Positions 1 through 5,030 are shown, counted from the stretch's first letter. The stretch is 5,030 nucleotides of DNA from an uncultured Collinsella sp. (GCA_900761995.1 CAAFEY010000082.1:1-5030); one strand, 5' to 3'. Made by a program: numbers and translations. Notes: a model not told the origin generated them from the sequence alone.

Positions 1-1350
1 GACGCCGGGGACGCCGCAGCCCGAAGACACGAGCATGGGGATGAACGACTTACCGGACAGGCCAAAGCGGCGGAACACGCGGTCCATGATGAAGGCAACG
101 CGGGCCATGTAGCCGCAGTCCTCCAGGAAGGACAGCATCACGAACAGCAGGAACATCTGCGGCACAAAGCCGAAGATGGCGCCCAGGCCGCCAACGATAC
201 CGTCGCAGACCAGCGAATCGACCAGGCCGCCGTCCTCGGTGCCACCCGCCACGAGGGCATCGTGCACCATGGTGGTGATACCCGGGACATAGGGGCCGTA
301 CTGTGCCGGGTCGACCGAGTCGGCGTCGTCACCCGCGGCCTCGACAGCCGCGTCGTAAGCGTCGCGGCCCTGACCGAGCACGTACCAGCCGTCGGTGCCG
401 AAGAGCTGGTCGTTGGTGAAGTCCGTCACCGTGCCACCCAAGGTGGAAACGGCGATGTAGTACACGCAGAACATGATGACGACAAAAATCGGCAGGCCCA
501 GGATACGGTTGGTAACCACGCGGTCGATCTTCTCGGAGGTGCTCATCTTGGCCGGGGCTTTGGTGAGGCACTCGTCGATGATGTGAGCGATCACGCCGTA
601 GCGCTCACCGGTGATGATGGACTCGGCATCGTCGTCGCAGTCCTGCTCGCACTGGGCGACCAGCTCCTCCACGCGAGCGGCCTTCTCCTTGGTGAGGTTG
701 ATGAGTTTGCAGGCGTCTGCATCACGCTCGAACAGCTTGACGGCGTAATAGCGGCGCTTGTTGGCGGGAACGCTCGCAGGCAGATTGTTCTCGATGTGGC
801 CTAGAACGTCCTCGATGGAGGAATCGAACTTGTGCTCCGGCACCTGGCCCTTAGAAGCAGCGGACTTCTTGACTTGCTCGAAAAGCTCCTTGATGCCCTT
901 GTTCTTAAGAGCCGAGATCATCATGACCGGACAACCGAGCTTCTTGGAGAGCTTGTCCGTGTCGATCTTGTCGCCGTTCTTCTCGACCAAGTCGGCCATG
1001 TTGAGGGCGACGACCACGGGCAGGCCGGTCTCGATAACCTGAAGCGCCAGGTACAGGTTGCGCTCGAGGTTGGTGGCGTCGACAACCTGGACGACGACAT
1101 CGGGCTCGCCGCTCATGAGGTAATCGCGCGAGCATTGCTCCTCGGGGCTGTAGGGGGAAAGCGAGTAGATGCCAGGGAGGTCCGTGATGGTAACGTTCTT
1201 GTCGCTTAGGAGCTTGGCCTCCTTTTTCTCAACCGTGACGCCGGGCCAGTTGCCAACGTAGCCGTTGGCGCCGGTGATCAGGTTGAAAAGCGTGGTCTTG
1301 CCGCAGTTGGGGTTACCCGCCAGCGCGACATGGATCTGAGAATCCGCCAT
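1..1350 (-). CDS. feoB: Ferrous iron transport protein B (FeoB), 3' part missing
   Basis: FeoB is the GTPase-coupled inner-membrane permease for Fe2+. The reading frame is open from the ATG at 1350 to the window edge, giving the first 450 residues. The N-terminal G domain is complete: G1 GNPNCGKTT (12-20), switch I GNWPGVT (33-39), G3 DLPG (57-60), G4 NMAD (117-120) and G5 SAL (146-148). A helical linker with a charged patch follows (about 155-280). The first membrane helix is about 283-304. The second part begins near 384 and includes GFVPQM (394-399) and the conserved EDCGYMARVAF (410-420). The last visible residues, SGCGVPG (443-449), are the Cys-containing gate motif. The remaining membrane helices lie outside the window. 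An acidic segment of roughly 55 residues (about 318-375) between the first two helices looks longer than usual. The start is supported by purine-rich AAGGA just upstream. It is the last visible gene of the feo operon, 123 nt after feoA. Confidence 0.97.
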   Translation of the reverse strand, partial: MADSQIHVALAGNPNCGKTTLFNLITGANGYVGNWPGVTVEKKEAKLLSDKNVTITDLPGIYSLSPYSPEEQCSRDYLMSGEPDVVVQVVDATNLERNLYLALQVIETGLPVVVALNMADLVEKNGDKIDTDKLSKKLGCPVMMISALKNKGIKELFEQVKKSAASKGQVPEHKFDSSIEDVLGHIENNLPASVPANKRRYYAVKLFERDADACKLINLTKEKAARVEELVAQCEQDCDDDAESIITGERYGVIAHIIDECLTKAPAKMSTSEKIDRVVTNRILGLPIFVVIMFCVYYIAVSTLGGTVTDFTNDQLFGTDGWYVLGQGRDAYDAAVEAAGDDADSVDPAQYGPYVPGITTMVHDALVAGGTEDGGLVDSLVCDGIVGGLGAIFGFVPQMFLLFVMLSFLEDCGYMARVAFIMDRVFRRFGLSGKSFIPMLVSSGCGVPGV

Positions 1351-1370
1351 TCAATCCTTCTTCCTTGTGT

Positions 1371-1396
1371 GCCTGCGCTGCTTTCTCCGCGCAGGC
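1371..1396 (-). promoter_or_regulatory. GC-rich hairpin in the feoB leader
   Basis: GCCTGCGC (1371-1378) and GCGCAGGC (1389-1396) form a perfect 8-bp stem around a 10-nt loop. It lies about 20 nt upstream of the feoB start and close to its ribosome binding site. No T-run follows on the minus strand, so it is not a normal intrinsic terminator. It could stabilise or process the mRNA, or tune feoB translation relative to feoA. The stem is seen directly; any role is inference. Confidence 0.45.
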
Positions 1397-1425
1397 TGGA
1401 TAATGTGCTTCAAAGATGCTGCATT

Positions 1426-1445
1426 AAGTTAGAAAAACCTAACTT
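1426..1445. promoter_or_regulatory. Palindrome between feoA and feoB, possible metalloregulator site
   Basis: AAGTTAG (1426-1432) and CTAACTT (1439-1445) form a perfect 7-bp inverted repeat with a 6-nt A-rich spacer, in an AT-rich pocket of the feoA-feoB gap. The half-site resembles the AAAGTTAA core of the longer repeat ahead of the operon (2020-2075), and its GTTAG/CTAAC arms recall DtxR/IdeR-type operators of actinobacteria. It might allow internal control of feoB. It could also simply be a weak RNA hairpin. Confidence 0.35.
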
Positions 1446-1473
1446 TATCTGCAGAAATATACGTCGCAAGCCC

Positions 1474-1695
1474 TTACTGGACCTCGACGACGGCCGCCTC
1501 CTCCTTGCGGATGGAAAGCTCGTAGCCGCGCACGTTGATCTCGACCGGATCACCGAGCGGCGCGACCTTCACGACCTTGAACGAAGTGCCCTTGATGAGC
1601 CCCAGGTCCATAAGGTGGCGGCGAAGCGCACCCTCACCGTGAAGCTTGACGATGGTGGAGCTCTCGCCCACCTTAACGTCACCCAACGTCTTCAT
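1474..1695 (-). CDS. feoA: FeoA family protein, 73 aa
   Basis: This is a small cytoplasmic SH3-like protein that works with FeoB in Fe2+ uptake, probably by contacting its cytoplasmic face. At 73 residues it has the usual FeoA length. It shows the family pattern: a leading LGDVKVGESSTIVKL strand region, the helix RRHLMDLGLIKGT (about 25-37), and a final barrel strand pair with DPVEINVRGYELSIR (about 49-63). The ATG at 1695 follows a good ribosome binding site (AAAGGGGG on the minus strand, about 8 nt away). It sits 40 nt after the other feoA-like gene and 123 nt before feoB, all on the same strand, so an operon is likely. Of the two FeoA proteins here it is the more canonical in sequence. The family call is firm; the exact biochemical role of FeoA is still debated. 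Confidence 0.95.
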   Translation of the reverse strand: MKTLGDVKVGESSTIVKLHGEGALRRHLMDLGLIKGTSFKVVKVAPLGDPVEINVRGYELSIRKEEAAVVEVQ

Positions 1696-1735
1696 TTACT
1701 TGTCCCCCTTTCAGTGCGTACAGAAATGCCGTCGA

Positions 1736-1978
1736 CTAACCGACAGTCATGATGTGCATGGCAACCTTGGAATCGATGCCAAAGCGTGCGCCCAGCACCG
1801 TGACGATGATATTGGCGCCACTCGAGCTCACCACGTGGATTTCGTTGCCCTCGACAAAGCCGAGGTCCTTGAGGTGGTGCTTCATGTCCTCATTGCCCTT
1901 TACACGAGACACGCGCACGGTTTCGCCCGCTTTTACCATCGAAAGCGGCATGGCCGGCATCTGCGGTCCGCAAGACAT
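1736..1978 (-). CDS. FeoA family protein, 80 aa (second copy)
   Basis: This is the first gene of the feo operon and also a FeoA-type SH3-like protein. The core starts with MPLSMVKAGETVRVSRV (residues 10-26), followed by the family helix MKHHLKDLGFVEGN (about 32-45) and the C-terminal strands with VTVLGARFGIDSKVA (about 59-73). It differs clearly from the 73-residue FeoA next to it, so it is a diverged paralogue rather than a recent duplicate. A short N-terminal extension, MSCGPQMPA, carries the only cysteine. The ATG at 1978 is preferred because TAGGAG lies 6 nt upstream; the later Met codons (1960, 1951) lack as good a site. Two FeoA proteins next to one FeoB is a known arrangement, and they may have separate jobs such as FeoB binding and regulation. 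Which does what cannot be told here. Confidence 0.92.
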   Translation of the reverse strand: MSCGPQMPAMPLSMVKAGETVRVSRVKGNEDMKHHLKDLGFVEGNEIHVVSSSGANIIVTVLGARFGIDSKVAMHIMTVG

Positions 1979-2019
1979 GAGTTGCTCCTAACGTCAGTTC
2001 GTCCTCAACATCGACGCGT

Positions 2020-2075
2020 AAAAAGTTAACCACGTCTATGTTCGCTATAGTAAACTAGCACGTGGTTAACTTTTT
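2020..2075. promoter_or_regulatory. Perfect 16-bp inverted repeat ahead of the feo operon
   Basis: AAAAAGTTAACCACGT (2020-2035) is repeated exactly in inverted orientation at 2060-2075, with a 24-nt AT-rich spacer. Arm centres are 40 bp apart, close to four helical turns, so two bound proteins would lie on roughly the same face of the DNA. The repeat ends about 41 nt before the feoA-like start at 1978. On the minus strand the spacer contains TACTAT, a possible -10 box, with no clear -35. The simplest reading is an operator pair for an iron-sensing DtxR/IdeR- or Fur-type repressor. Because the arms end in A5 and T5, an RNA hairpin acting as an attenuator is an alternative. Confidence 0.6.
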
Positions 2076-2121
2076 GGAAAGGGTCCCCATTCAGATTTCG
2101 AAAAAGTTTCCTATACGAAAC

Positions 2122-2157
2122 AAAAAGGCGCGGCAAAGGACCATCCTTTACCGCGCC
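2122..2157 (-). terminator. Intrinsic terminator of the HPr-like gene
   Basis: A 14-bp stem (2127-2140 with 2144-2157) has a GC-rich base, GGCGCGG/CCGCGCC, and a 3-nt loop. Its one imperfect pair is a G-U wobble in minus-strand RNA but a C-A mismatch in plus-strand RNA, which favours the minus direction. Five Ts follow on the minus strand (2126-2122). It begins 9 nt after the HPr-like stop codon and separates that gene from feo. Confidence 0.88.
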
Positions 2158-2166
2158 CTATCATGC

Positions 2167-2415
2167 TTAGAGCGAGAGATTTCTGATCGATGTGACACAG
2201 GAGGCCTCATCCACGCCCGAAACGCGGAACACGATGTCCTCGCCACATTCGCCACAGAGTGCCATGAGCCCTATAACGTCGCGGCCGTCAGTATGGCGGT
2301 CGCCGATGCTGACCGACACGTCGCTACGATGCTTGGCAATGATGTCATAGAGCAACGCAACCGGGCGGGCATGTAGTCCCAACGGATCTTTAATCGTCTT
2401 TGTAAACTCGACCAT
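2167..2415 (-). CDS. HPr-like phosphocarrier protein, Asp at the Ser46 position
   Basis: HPr is the small cytoplasmic carrier of the sugar phosphotransferase system; it passes phosphate from enzyme I to EIIA through a histidine. The protein has 82 residues, slightly under the usual 85-88. The active-site motif GLHARP is at 13-18, putting the histidine exactly at position 15. The second landmark, normally KSIMGxMSL with regulatory Ser46, reads RDVIGLMAL here, so residue 46 is Asp. A CGEC pair follows (Cys54, Cys57), with a third Cys at 73. Start choice: an in-frame GTG at 2460 would add 15 residues that do not fit the fold, while the ATG at 2413-2415 gives the family N-terminus MVEFTKTIKDP and has GGGAGGGG just before it. 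The gene stands alone, with its own terminator and no EI or EII gene nearby. It could be the general HPr (ptsH) or a specialised paralogue. Confidence 0.9.
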   Translation of the reverse strand: MVEFTKTIKDPLGLHARPVALLYDIIAKHRSDVSVSIGDRHTDGRDVIGLMALCGECGEDIVFRVSGVDEASCVTSIRNLSL

Positions 2416-2417
2416 GT

Positions 2418-2425
2418 CCCCTCCC
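2418..2425 (-). promoter_or_regulatory. Ribosome binding site fixing the HPr-like start
   Basis: GGGAGGGG on the minus strand ends 2 nt before the ATG at 2415, with its GGAGG core 4 nt away. This is tight but strong, and it favours this ATG over the upstream GTG at 2460. Confidence 0.6.
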
Positions 2426-2469
2426 ACGACATCGCACATTCGGCCGGCAAACCCAGCCACGTGGTAGTT

Positions 2470-2475
2470 ATTGTA
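2470..2475 (-). promoter_or_regulatory. Possible -10 box for the HPr-like gene
   Basis: TACAAT on the minus strand (one base from TATAAT) would put the transcript start near 2463 and give a leader of about 48 nt. No convincing -35 is seen at 16-18 nt. A CCACGTGG palindrome (2457-2464) lies at the expected start point and could be an operator. This is weak evidence. Confidence 0.25.
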
Positions 2476-2518
2476 GCGTTAGATGCTTGTCGAGAGCTTC
2501 TCTGAACACCTCGTGGGC

Positions 2519-2726
2519 AAAAAGTGGCAAATATGAGTACTGTCACCAATTTAGTAGCAGCAAAATCGAGAGCAAATTGCCTACTTTGAGCGATTCGGAG
2601 AGGTTGAAAGCCGTCAAACGCCCTTTAAAGGGGGTTAGATAAATTGATTTTGAGCCCATTTTTGCTCAGAACAGGCCGAAAAATATGACACCTCTTTTGC
2701 AGCAGTACTCATATTTGGCATTTTTT
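2519..2726. repeat. About 208-bp segment bounded by 24-bp inverted repeats
   Basis: The left arm (2519-2542) and right arm (2703-2726) match at 22 of 24 positions when one is inverted. Both contain the core CAAATATGAGTACTG behind a run of five or six As. Just inside each arm lies a further similar GCAAAA stretch (GCAGCAAAATCGAG on the left; GCTGCAAAAGAG on the inverted right). The interior is visibly richer in A+T than the genes. It holds small hairpins such as TGAGC/GCTCA (2651-2668) and the palindrome CCCTTTAAAGGG, and no credible gene. It could be a small non-autonomous mobile element, a pair of inverted regulatory boxes, or a structured RNA. No target-site duplication is visible directly at its edges. 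Confidence 0.65.
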
Positions 2727-2752
2727 GAACACGGGGGCCAAAACCATGCCCC

Positions 2753-2789
2753 AAAACACAAAAGGAGGGGCCTCGTAAGGCCCCTCCTT
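2753..2789 (-). terminator. Intrinsic terminator of the ygjI-like permease
   Basis: A perfect 11-bp GC-rich stem (2762-2772 with 2779-2789) encloses a 6-nt loop and is followed on the minus strand by TTTTGTGTTTT. It lies 47 nt past the permease stop codon and closes the ebg-ygjI unit. The plus-strand side lacks a T-run, so it works in one direction only. Confidence 0.9.
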
Positions 2790-2836
2790 AGGAAAGGGAA
2801 TCGATTTATTCCACAGCCGTAGATTAATCCTAGCCG

Positions 2837-4300
2837 CTACTCCATCATGTCGAGGACGGAGGGGCGCAGCTCGCTCTCGGCGGCCTCGGGATCGGTCTCG
2901 CGCAGACGGTTGATATAGCGGTTGTACCACATCACGGCAAGGCCCAGGAATACAACCACACCGCCAACGTTGTAGACCAGCGTCAGCCACAGCGGCTGAT
3001 CGAGCGGAATGGTGCCGCAGACAAGCACGAAGCAGAAGACCACAAGCAGGAATGCGGCAACGACCAGGCCAAAGCTGCGCGAGCCCATGCGGAAGCCACG
3101 GGGAGCAGCATCGAAGTTCTTGCGCAGCATAAAGTAGGCAAGCAGGATCAGCAGCGGCGGGAGCAGAGCGGTGGCAGCCGTCATGTTGGTGACGATCATG
3201 AGCAGGTCGTCGAGGTTACCAGAGCCCAGGGCCGGGATGATCAGGATGGGGACGACGATGGCGAACTGCAGCCAGGCAGCGCGGGCAGGAATGCCGTGCT
3301 CGTTGAGCTCGACGATCTTGCTACCAAAGACGCCCTTGGGGATCTCGGTGAAGAAGACCTTGATGGGAGCGGAGGTCCACATCATGAGGGAGCCCAGCGT
3401 AGCGGCGAGAAGGATCAGGCCGATGACGCGCGTGGACACTTCCATGGGAATGCCAAAGTGGGCAAAGACAGCGCCGAACACGTCGAAGATGCCGGTGGAG
3501 ATGGCAACGCCGCCCTCGGGGATGAACAGGTTAACCAGCAGCGAAGCGCCTGCATACAGAAGGCCGATGGTCAGGCCGGCGATAACGACGGTGCGCACAA
3601 AGGCCTTGACGCCGCCCTTAAGGTCGTTAAGGAACACGCCGACAGACTCAGCGCCGCCAACGCCCTGGATGATCCAGGCAAGCGTACCGAAGAAGCCCCA
3701 CGCAGTTGCGAAGTTGCTCATGTCGGGAGCCATGTTAGCGGGAGTAGGAGCCGTAGCGAACTCAACGCCGCCAAAGGCAGCAGCCAGGGACAGCAGGATG
3801 AACACGGCGGTCAGGCCGAGAGCCGCGGTCGAACCGAAGGAGGAAATGGAGCCGATCCACTTAGCGCCCTTGGTCGAAACCCACGTGGCGATAGCAAAGA
3901 CGACGATCTCGATAATGGTGATCCACAGCTGCGAAAGCTCGGCGTTGGCACCAAAGAACACGTAGCTCGCGTAGATGATGACGTTGGGCAGGACGGACGC
4001 AAAGAAGAACAGGTTAACGAACCAGTAGCTAAATGCCGTCAGGAACGCCCAGCGACCACCCATCGAGGTCTTAACCCATGCGTACACGCCAGACTCGGAG
4101 TCCTTGTTGAGGCCGACGAACTCGGCGGTAACCAAGGTATAGGGGACAAAGTACAAAAGCGTGGCGAAGAAGAACGACGGCGCAGCTGCCAAGCCGATGG
4201 CCGCGTTGTTGTTGATGATGTTCTTGATACCGAACACGGCGGCGACCGTCATGCCCAGCAGAGCGAACGAACCAATCGTTCCTCGTTTTTCAGAGCTCAT
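2837..4300 (-). CDS. ygjI: APC-superfamily permease, YgjI-like
   Basis: This is a 487-residue inner-membrane transporter with about twelve hydrophobic segments, in the amino acid-polyamine-organocation superfamily near the glutamate:GABA antiporter-like group. Visible landmarks are the first helix with GMTVAAVFGIKN (16-27), AEFVGLNKDSESGVYAWV (59-76) after helix 2, YWFVNLFFFASVLP (92-105), ATWVSTKGAKW (138-148), the helix-6 motif GGAES (215-219) followed by NDLKGG, and a cytoplasmic stretch with FFTEIPKGVFGSK. From memory these closely match E. coli YgjI, which likewise follows ebgC. The C-terminus is a short charged tail. The ATG at 4300 is chosen because GGGAGGG precedes it; an upstream in-frame TTG at 4312 overlaps that site. 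It lies about 150 nt after ebgC and ends at a strong terminator. The substrate is not known: the family suggests an amino acid or amine, while the neighbours suggest a link to galactoside use. Confidence 0.9.
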   Translation of the reverse strand: MSSEKRGTIGSFALLGMTVAAVFGIKNIINNNAAIGLAAAPSFFFATLLYFVPYTLVTAEFVGLNKDSESGVYAWVKTSMGGRWAFLTAFSYWFVNLFFFASVLPNVIIYASYVFFGANAELSQLWITIIEIVVFAIATWVSTKGAKWIGSISSFGSTAALGLTAVFILLSLAAAFGGVEFATAPTPANMAPDMSNFATAWGFFGTLAWIIQGVGGAESVGVFLNDLKGGVKAFVRTVVIAGLTIGLLYAGASLLVNLFIPEGGVAISTGIFDVFGAVFAHFGIPMEVSTRVIGLILLAATLGSLMMWTSAPIKVFFTEIPKGVFGSKIVELNEHGIPARAAWLQFAIVVPILIIPALGSGNLDDLLMIVTNMTAATALLPPLLILLAYFMLRKNFDAAPRGFRMGSRSFGLVVAAFLLVVFCFVLVCGTIPLDQPLWLTLVYNVGGVVVFLGLAVMWYNRYINRLRETDPEAAESELRPSVLDMME

Positions 4301-4303
4301 AAG

Positions 4304-4310
4304 CCCTCCC
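4304..4310 (-). promoter_or_regulatory. Ribosome binding site fixing the permease start
   Basis: GGGAGGG on the minus strand ends 3 nt before the ATG at 4300 (GGAGG core 4 nt away). It excludes the in-frame TTG at 4312, whose first bases adjoin the site. Confidence 0.65.
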
Positions 4311-4336
4311 AATCATCTATTAAATGTCATCTAAAC

Positions 4337-4420
4337 CCGTCCGAGCTGCAAGTGCAAACACGGACGGTGCACCTGCTAAGGGGAATGGGGAAAAGGGAGT
4401 CAACAAAGCCATCCCCCTTA
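4337..4420 (-). promoter_or_regulatory. Two hairpins in the ebgC-ygjI spacer
   Basis: The 153-nt gap holds two inverted repeats. The nearer to ebgC is a 12-bp stem (4377-4388 with 4409-4420) around a 20-nt loop; its one imperfect pair is a G-U wobble in minus-strand RNA. The nearer to ygjI is a perfect CCGTCCG/CGGACGG stem (4337-4343 with 4361-4367) around 17 nt, followed on the minus strand by GTTTAGATGACATTT. Neither has a clean T-run, so full termination is doubtful. They could protect the ebgC mRNA end or reduce read-through. A TTTAAT box at 4319-4324 might give ygjI its own start, but no -35 is seen. Confidence 0.4.
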
Positions 4421-4453
4421 ACGGCGCGAAGCAAACGTCCAGGCGGACGAATA

Positions 4454-4909
4454 CTACTTGTTGGGGAAGGAATATCCTTCAACCGTCACGTGCAGTACCA
4501 CGACGCGGGGATCCGCGGCATCAGCCACGACACGGTAGGCCTCGTCGATCTCGACGACAGCAACGCCGCCGGCGGGAATCGTCACAGTCTCCCCCGTACC
4601 CTCAAAGCGCTCGCGATCATCGATATCGCTGTAGGCGCGGGTGCAGGTGAGGCCTGCCTTGGGGGCAACCTCGACAGTCAGGTCGCCGTCGAGCGGGGCG
4701 AGCACGGCATGATAGCGACGGTGACCGACCAGATCGGCGGTAGCGGCCTCGCGGGCATAGACCCACCAGTACACCAACGAGTCGCCGATGGAGTAAGCCA
4801 CGTCGTGCTGCAGGTCAGCAACACCATCGAGCGCCTGGCCGGTGCGCATCCACTTCTTGACGGACTTCATCTGAGCGTCGAAATCGGCGCGCGAGTTAAA
4901 GACATGCAT
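4454..4909 (-). CDS. ebgC: Evolved beta-galactosidase small subunit (EbgC)
   Basis: EbgC is the small subunit that assembles with EbgA and is needed for its full beta-galactosidase activity; it belongs to the cupin-fold YhcH/YjgK/YiaL family. The protein has 151 residues, about the size of E. coli EbgC. Matching landmarks are KKW (18-20), the YSIGDSLVY strand (39-47), GHRRY (62-66), the acidic DIDDRERFEGTGETV (95-109), EAYR (123-126) and the C-terminal VTVEGYSFPNK. These agree with the EbgC branch, in which GHRRY stands where other family members have a His-rich metal-binding motif. The ATG at 4909 is 3 nt after the ebgA stop and has AAGGAGG 8 nt upstream, so the two genes are almost certainly co-translated, as expected for subunits of one enzyme. 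It acts in the cytoplasm. Confidence 0.95.
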   Translation of the reverse strand: MHVFNSRADFDAQMKSVKKWMRTGQALDGVADLQHDVAYSIGDSLVYWWVYAREAATADLVGHRRYHAVLAPLDGDLTVEVAPKAGLTCTRAYSDIDDRERFEGTGETVTIPAGGVAVVEIDEAYRVVADAADPRVVVLHVTVEGYSFPNK

Positions 4910-4912
4910 GGC

Positions 4913-5030
4913 TTATGCCTCCTTAATGGGTGCCAGCGCCTGAGCCAGATCGGCAGACGTCAGCGGTCGCAGGGACACCTCAAAGCTGAAGCTCTCAAAA
5001 CGGGTGCGATAGGAATCGAGCACCTCGGAA
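4913..5030 (-). CDS. ebgA: Evolved beta-galactosidase large subunit (EbgA), C-terminal end only
   Basis: Only the last 38 codons are in the window; the frame is open to the right edge and stops at TAA (4913-4915). The peptide begins SEVLDSYRTRFESFSFEVSL and continues RPLTSADLAQALAP. This matches the end of the GH2 beta-galactosidase small-chain domain, where a GxEVLDSxR stretch leads into a final beta-strand of the form FSFxxxLRP, and it resembles the C-terminus of E. coli EbgA as I recall it. The glycoside hydrolase catalytic domain lies outside the window. The identity is strengthened by ebgC starting 3 nt downstream. It would hydrolyse lactose or related beta-galactosides in the cytoplasm. 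The evidence is a short tail plus context, so the exact substrate is unknown. Confidence 0.85.
   Translation of the reverse strand, partial: SEVLDSYRTRFESFSFEVSLRPLTSADLAQALAPIKEA
4918..4924 (-). promoter_or_regulatory. Ribosome binding site of ebgC inside the ebgA 3' end
   Basis: AAGGAGG on the minus strand sits 8 nt before the ebgC ATG and lies within codons for the last residues of EbgA. This is the layout of translational coupling between enzyme subunits. Confidence 0.8.

Noticed and set aside
262..1209. Plus-strand open frames opposite feoB
   Set aside because: They lie antisense to a fully recognisable FeoB with intact GTPase motifs; their translations show no family features, as is common for GC-rich shadow frames.
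2416..2460. N-terminal extension of the HPr-like protein from GTG at 2460
   Set aside because: The 15 extra residues do not belong to the HPr fold, and the strong GGGAGGGG site points to the ATG at 2415.
2635..2721. Short minus-strand frame of 28 codons starting in the right repeat arm (MPNMSTAAKEV...)
   Set aside because: No ribosome binding site, no recognisable motif, and the start lies inside the inverted repeat; the left arm gives a similarly meaningless 18-codon frame on the plus strand.
2504..2732. GAACAC on both sides of the inverted-repeat segment as a target-site duplication
   Set aside because: The right copy abuts the repeat but the left copy is 9 nt away from it, so the two are not symmetrical and a 6-base match is easily due to chance.
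2734..2752. GGGGC/GCCCC hairpin as a second terminator
   Set aside because: Only a 5-bp stem, with no T-run on either strand; the adjacent 11-bp stem accounts for termination.
3171..3965. 264-residue plus-strand open frame
   Set aside because: It is wholly antisense to the permease, low in hydrophobic or domain-like structure, and rich in Met, Ala, Pro and Arg as expected from reading the reverse of a membrane protein gene.
4324..4650. 108-residue plus-strand open frame over the ebgC-ygjI spacer
   Set aside because: It overlaps the 3' end of ebgC on the opposite strand, its second half is an Arg/Pro-rich low-complexity translation, and no ribosome binding site precedes it.

Overview
The window reads as a piece of a high-GC Gram-positive gut chromosome. 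Gene content, GC-rich codon use and GGAGG-type ribosome binding sites fit a coriobacterium such as Collinsella. That assignment rests on pattern recognition, not a search. Every gene is on the minus strand, so the window is best read from right to left. Nothing in it looks like a prophage, CRISPR array, tRNA or rRNA.

Right end (about 4300-5030): the last 38 codons of ebgA (beta-galactosidase catalytic chain) are followed 3 nt later by complete ebgC (its small subunit). About 150 nt of hairpin-rich spacer then leads to a 12-TM APC-superfamily permease that looks like YgjI. The order ebgA-ebgC-ygjI is the same as I recall in Escherichia coli, which suggests a travelling lactose/galactoside module with a transporter of unknown substrate. 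The permease ends at a strong intrinsic terminator (2753-2789).

Middle (2416-2836): no credible gene. The stretch holds the permease terminator, a roughly 208-bp AT-richer segment bounded by near-perfect 24-bp inverted repeats (2519-2726; origin unknown), and the probable promoter of the next gene. That gene (2167-2415) is a single-gene HPr-like phosphocarrier with its own terminator. It keeps His15 but has Asp where Ser46 normally sits, and it carries a CxxC pair.

Left end (1-2080): a ferrous iron uptake operon, feoA-like (80 aa), feoA (73 aa) and feoB. The feoB gene runs off the left edge after its G domain and the first transmembrane helices. A perfect 16-bp inverted repeat (2020-2075) lies just upstream of the first feoA. 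The feoA-feoB gap holds a smaller palindrome with a similar half-site and a GC-rich hairpin, so iron-responsive control at two points is plausible but unproven.

The three transcription units (ebg-ygjI, HPr, feo) look independent of each other.
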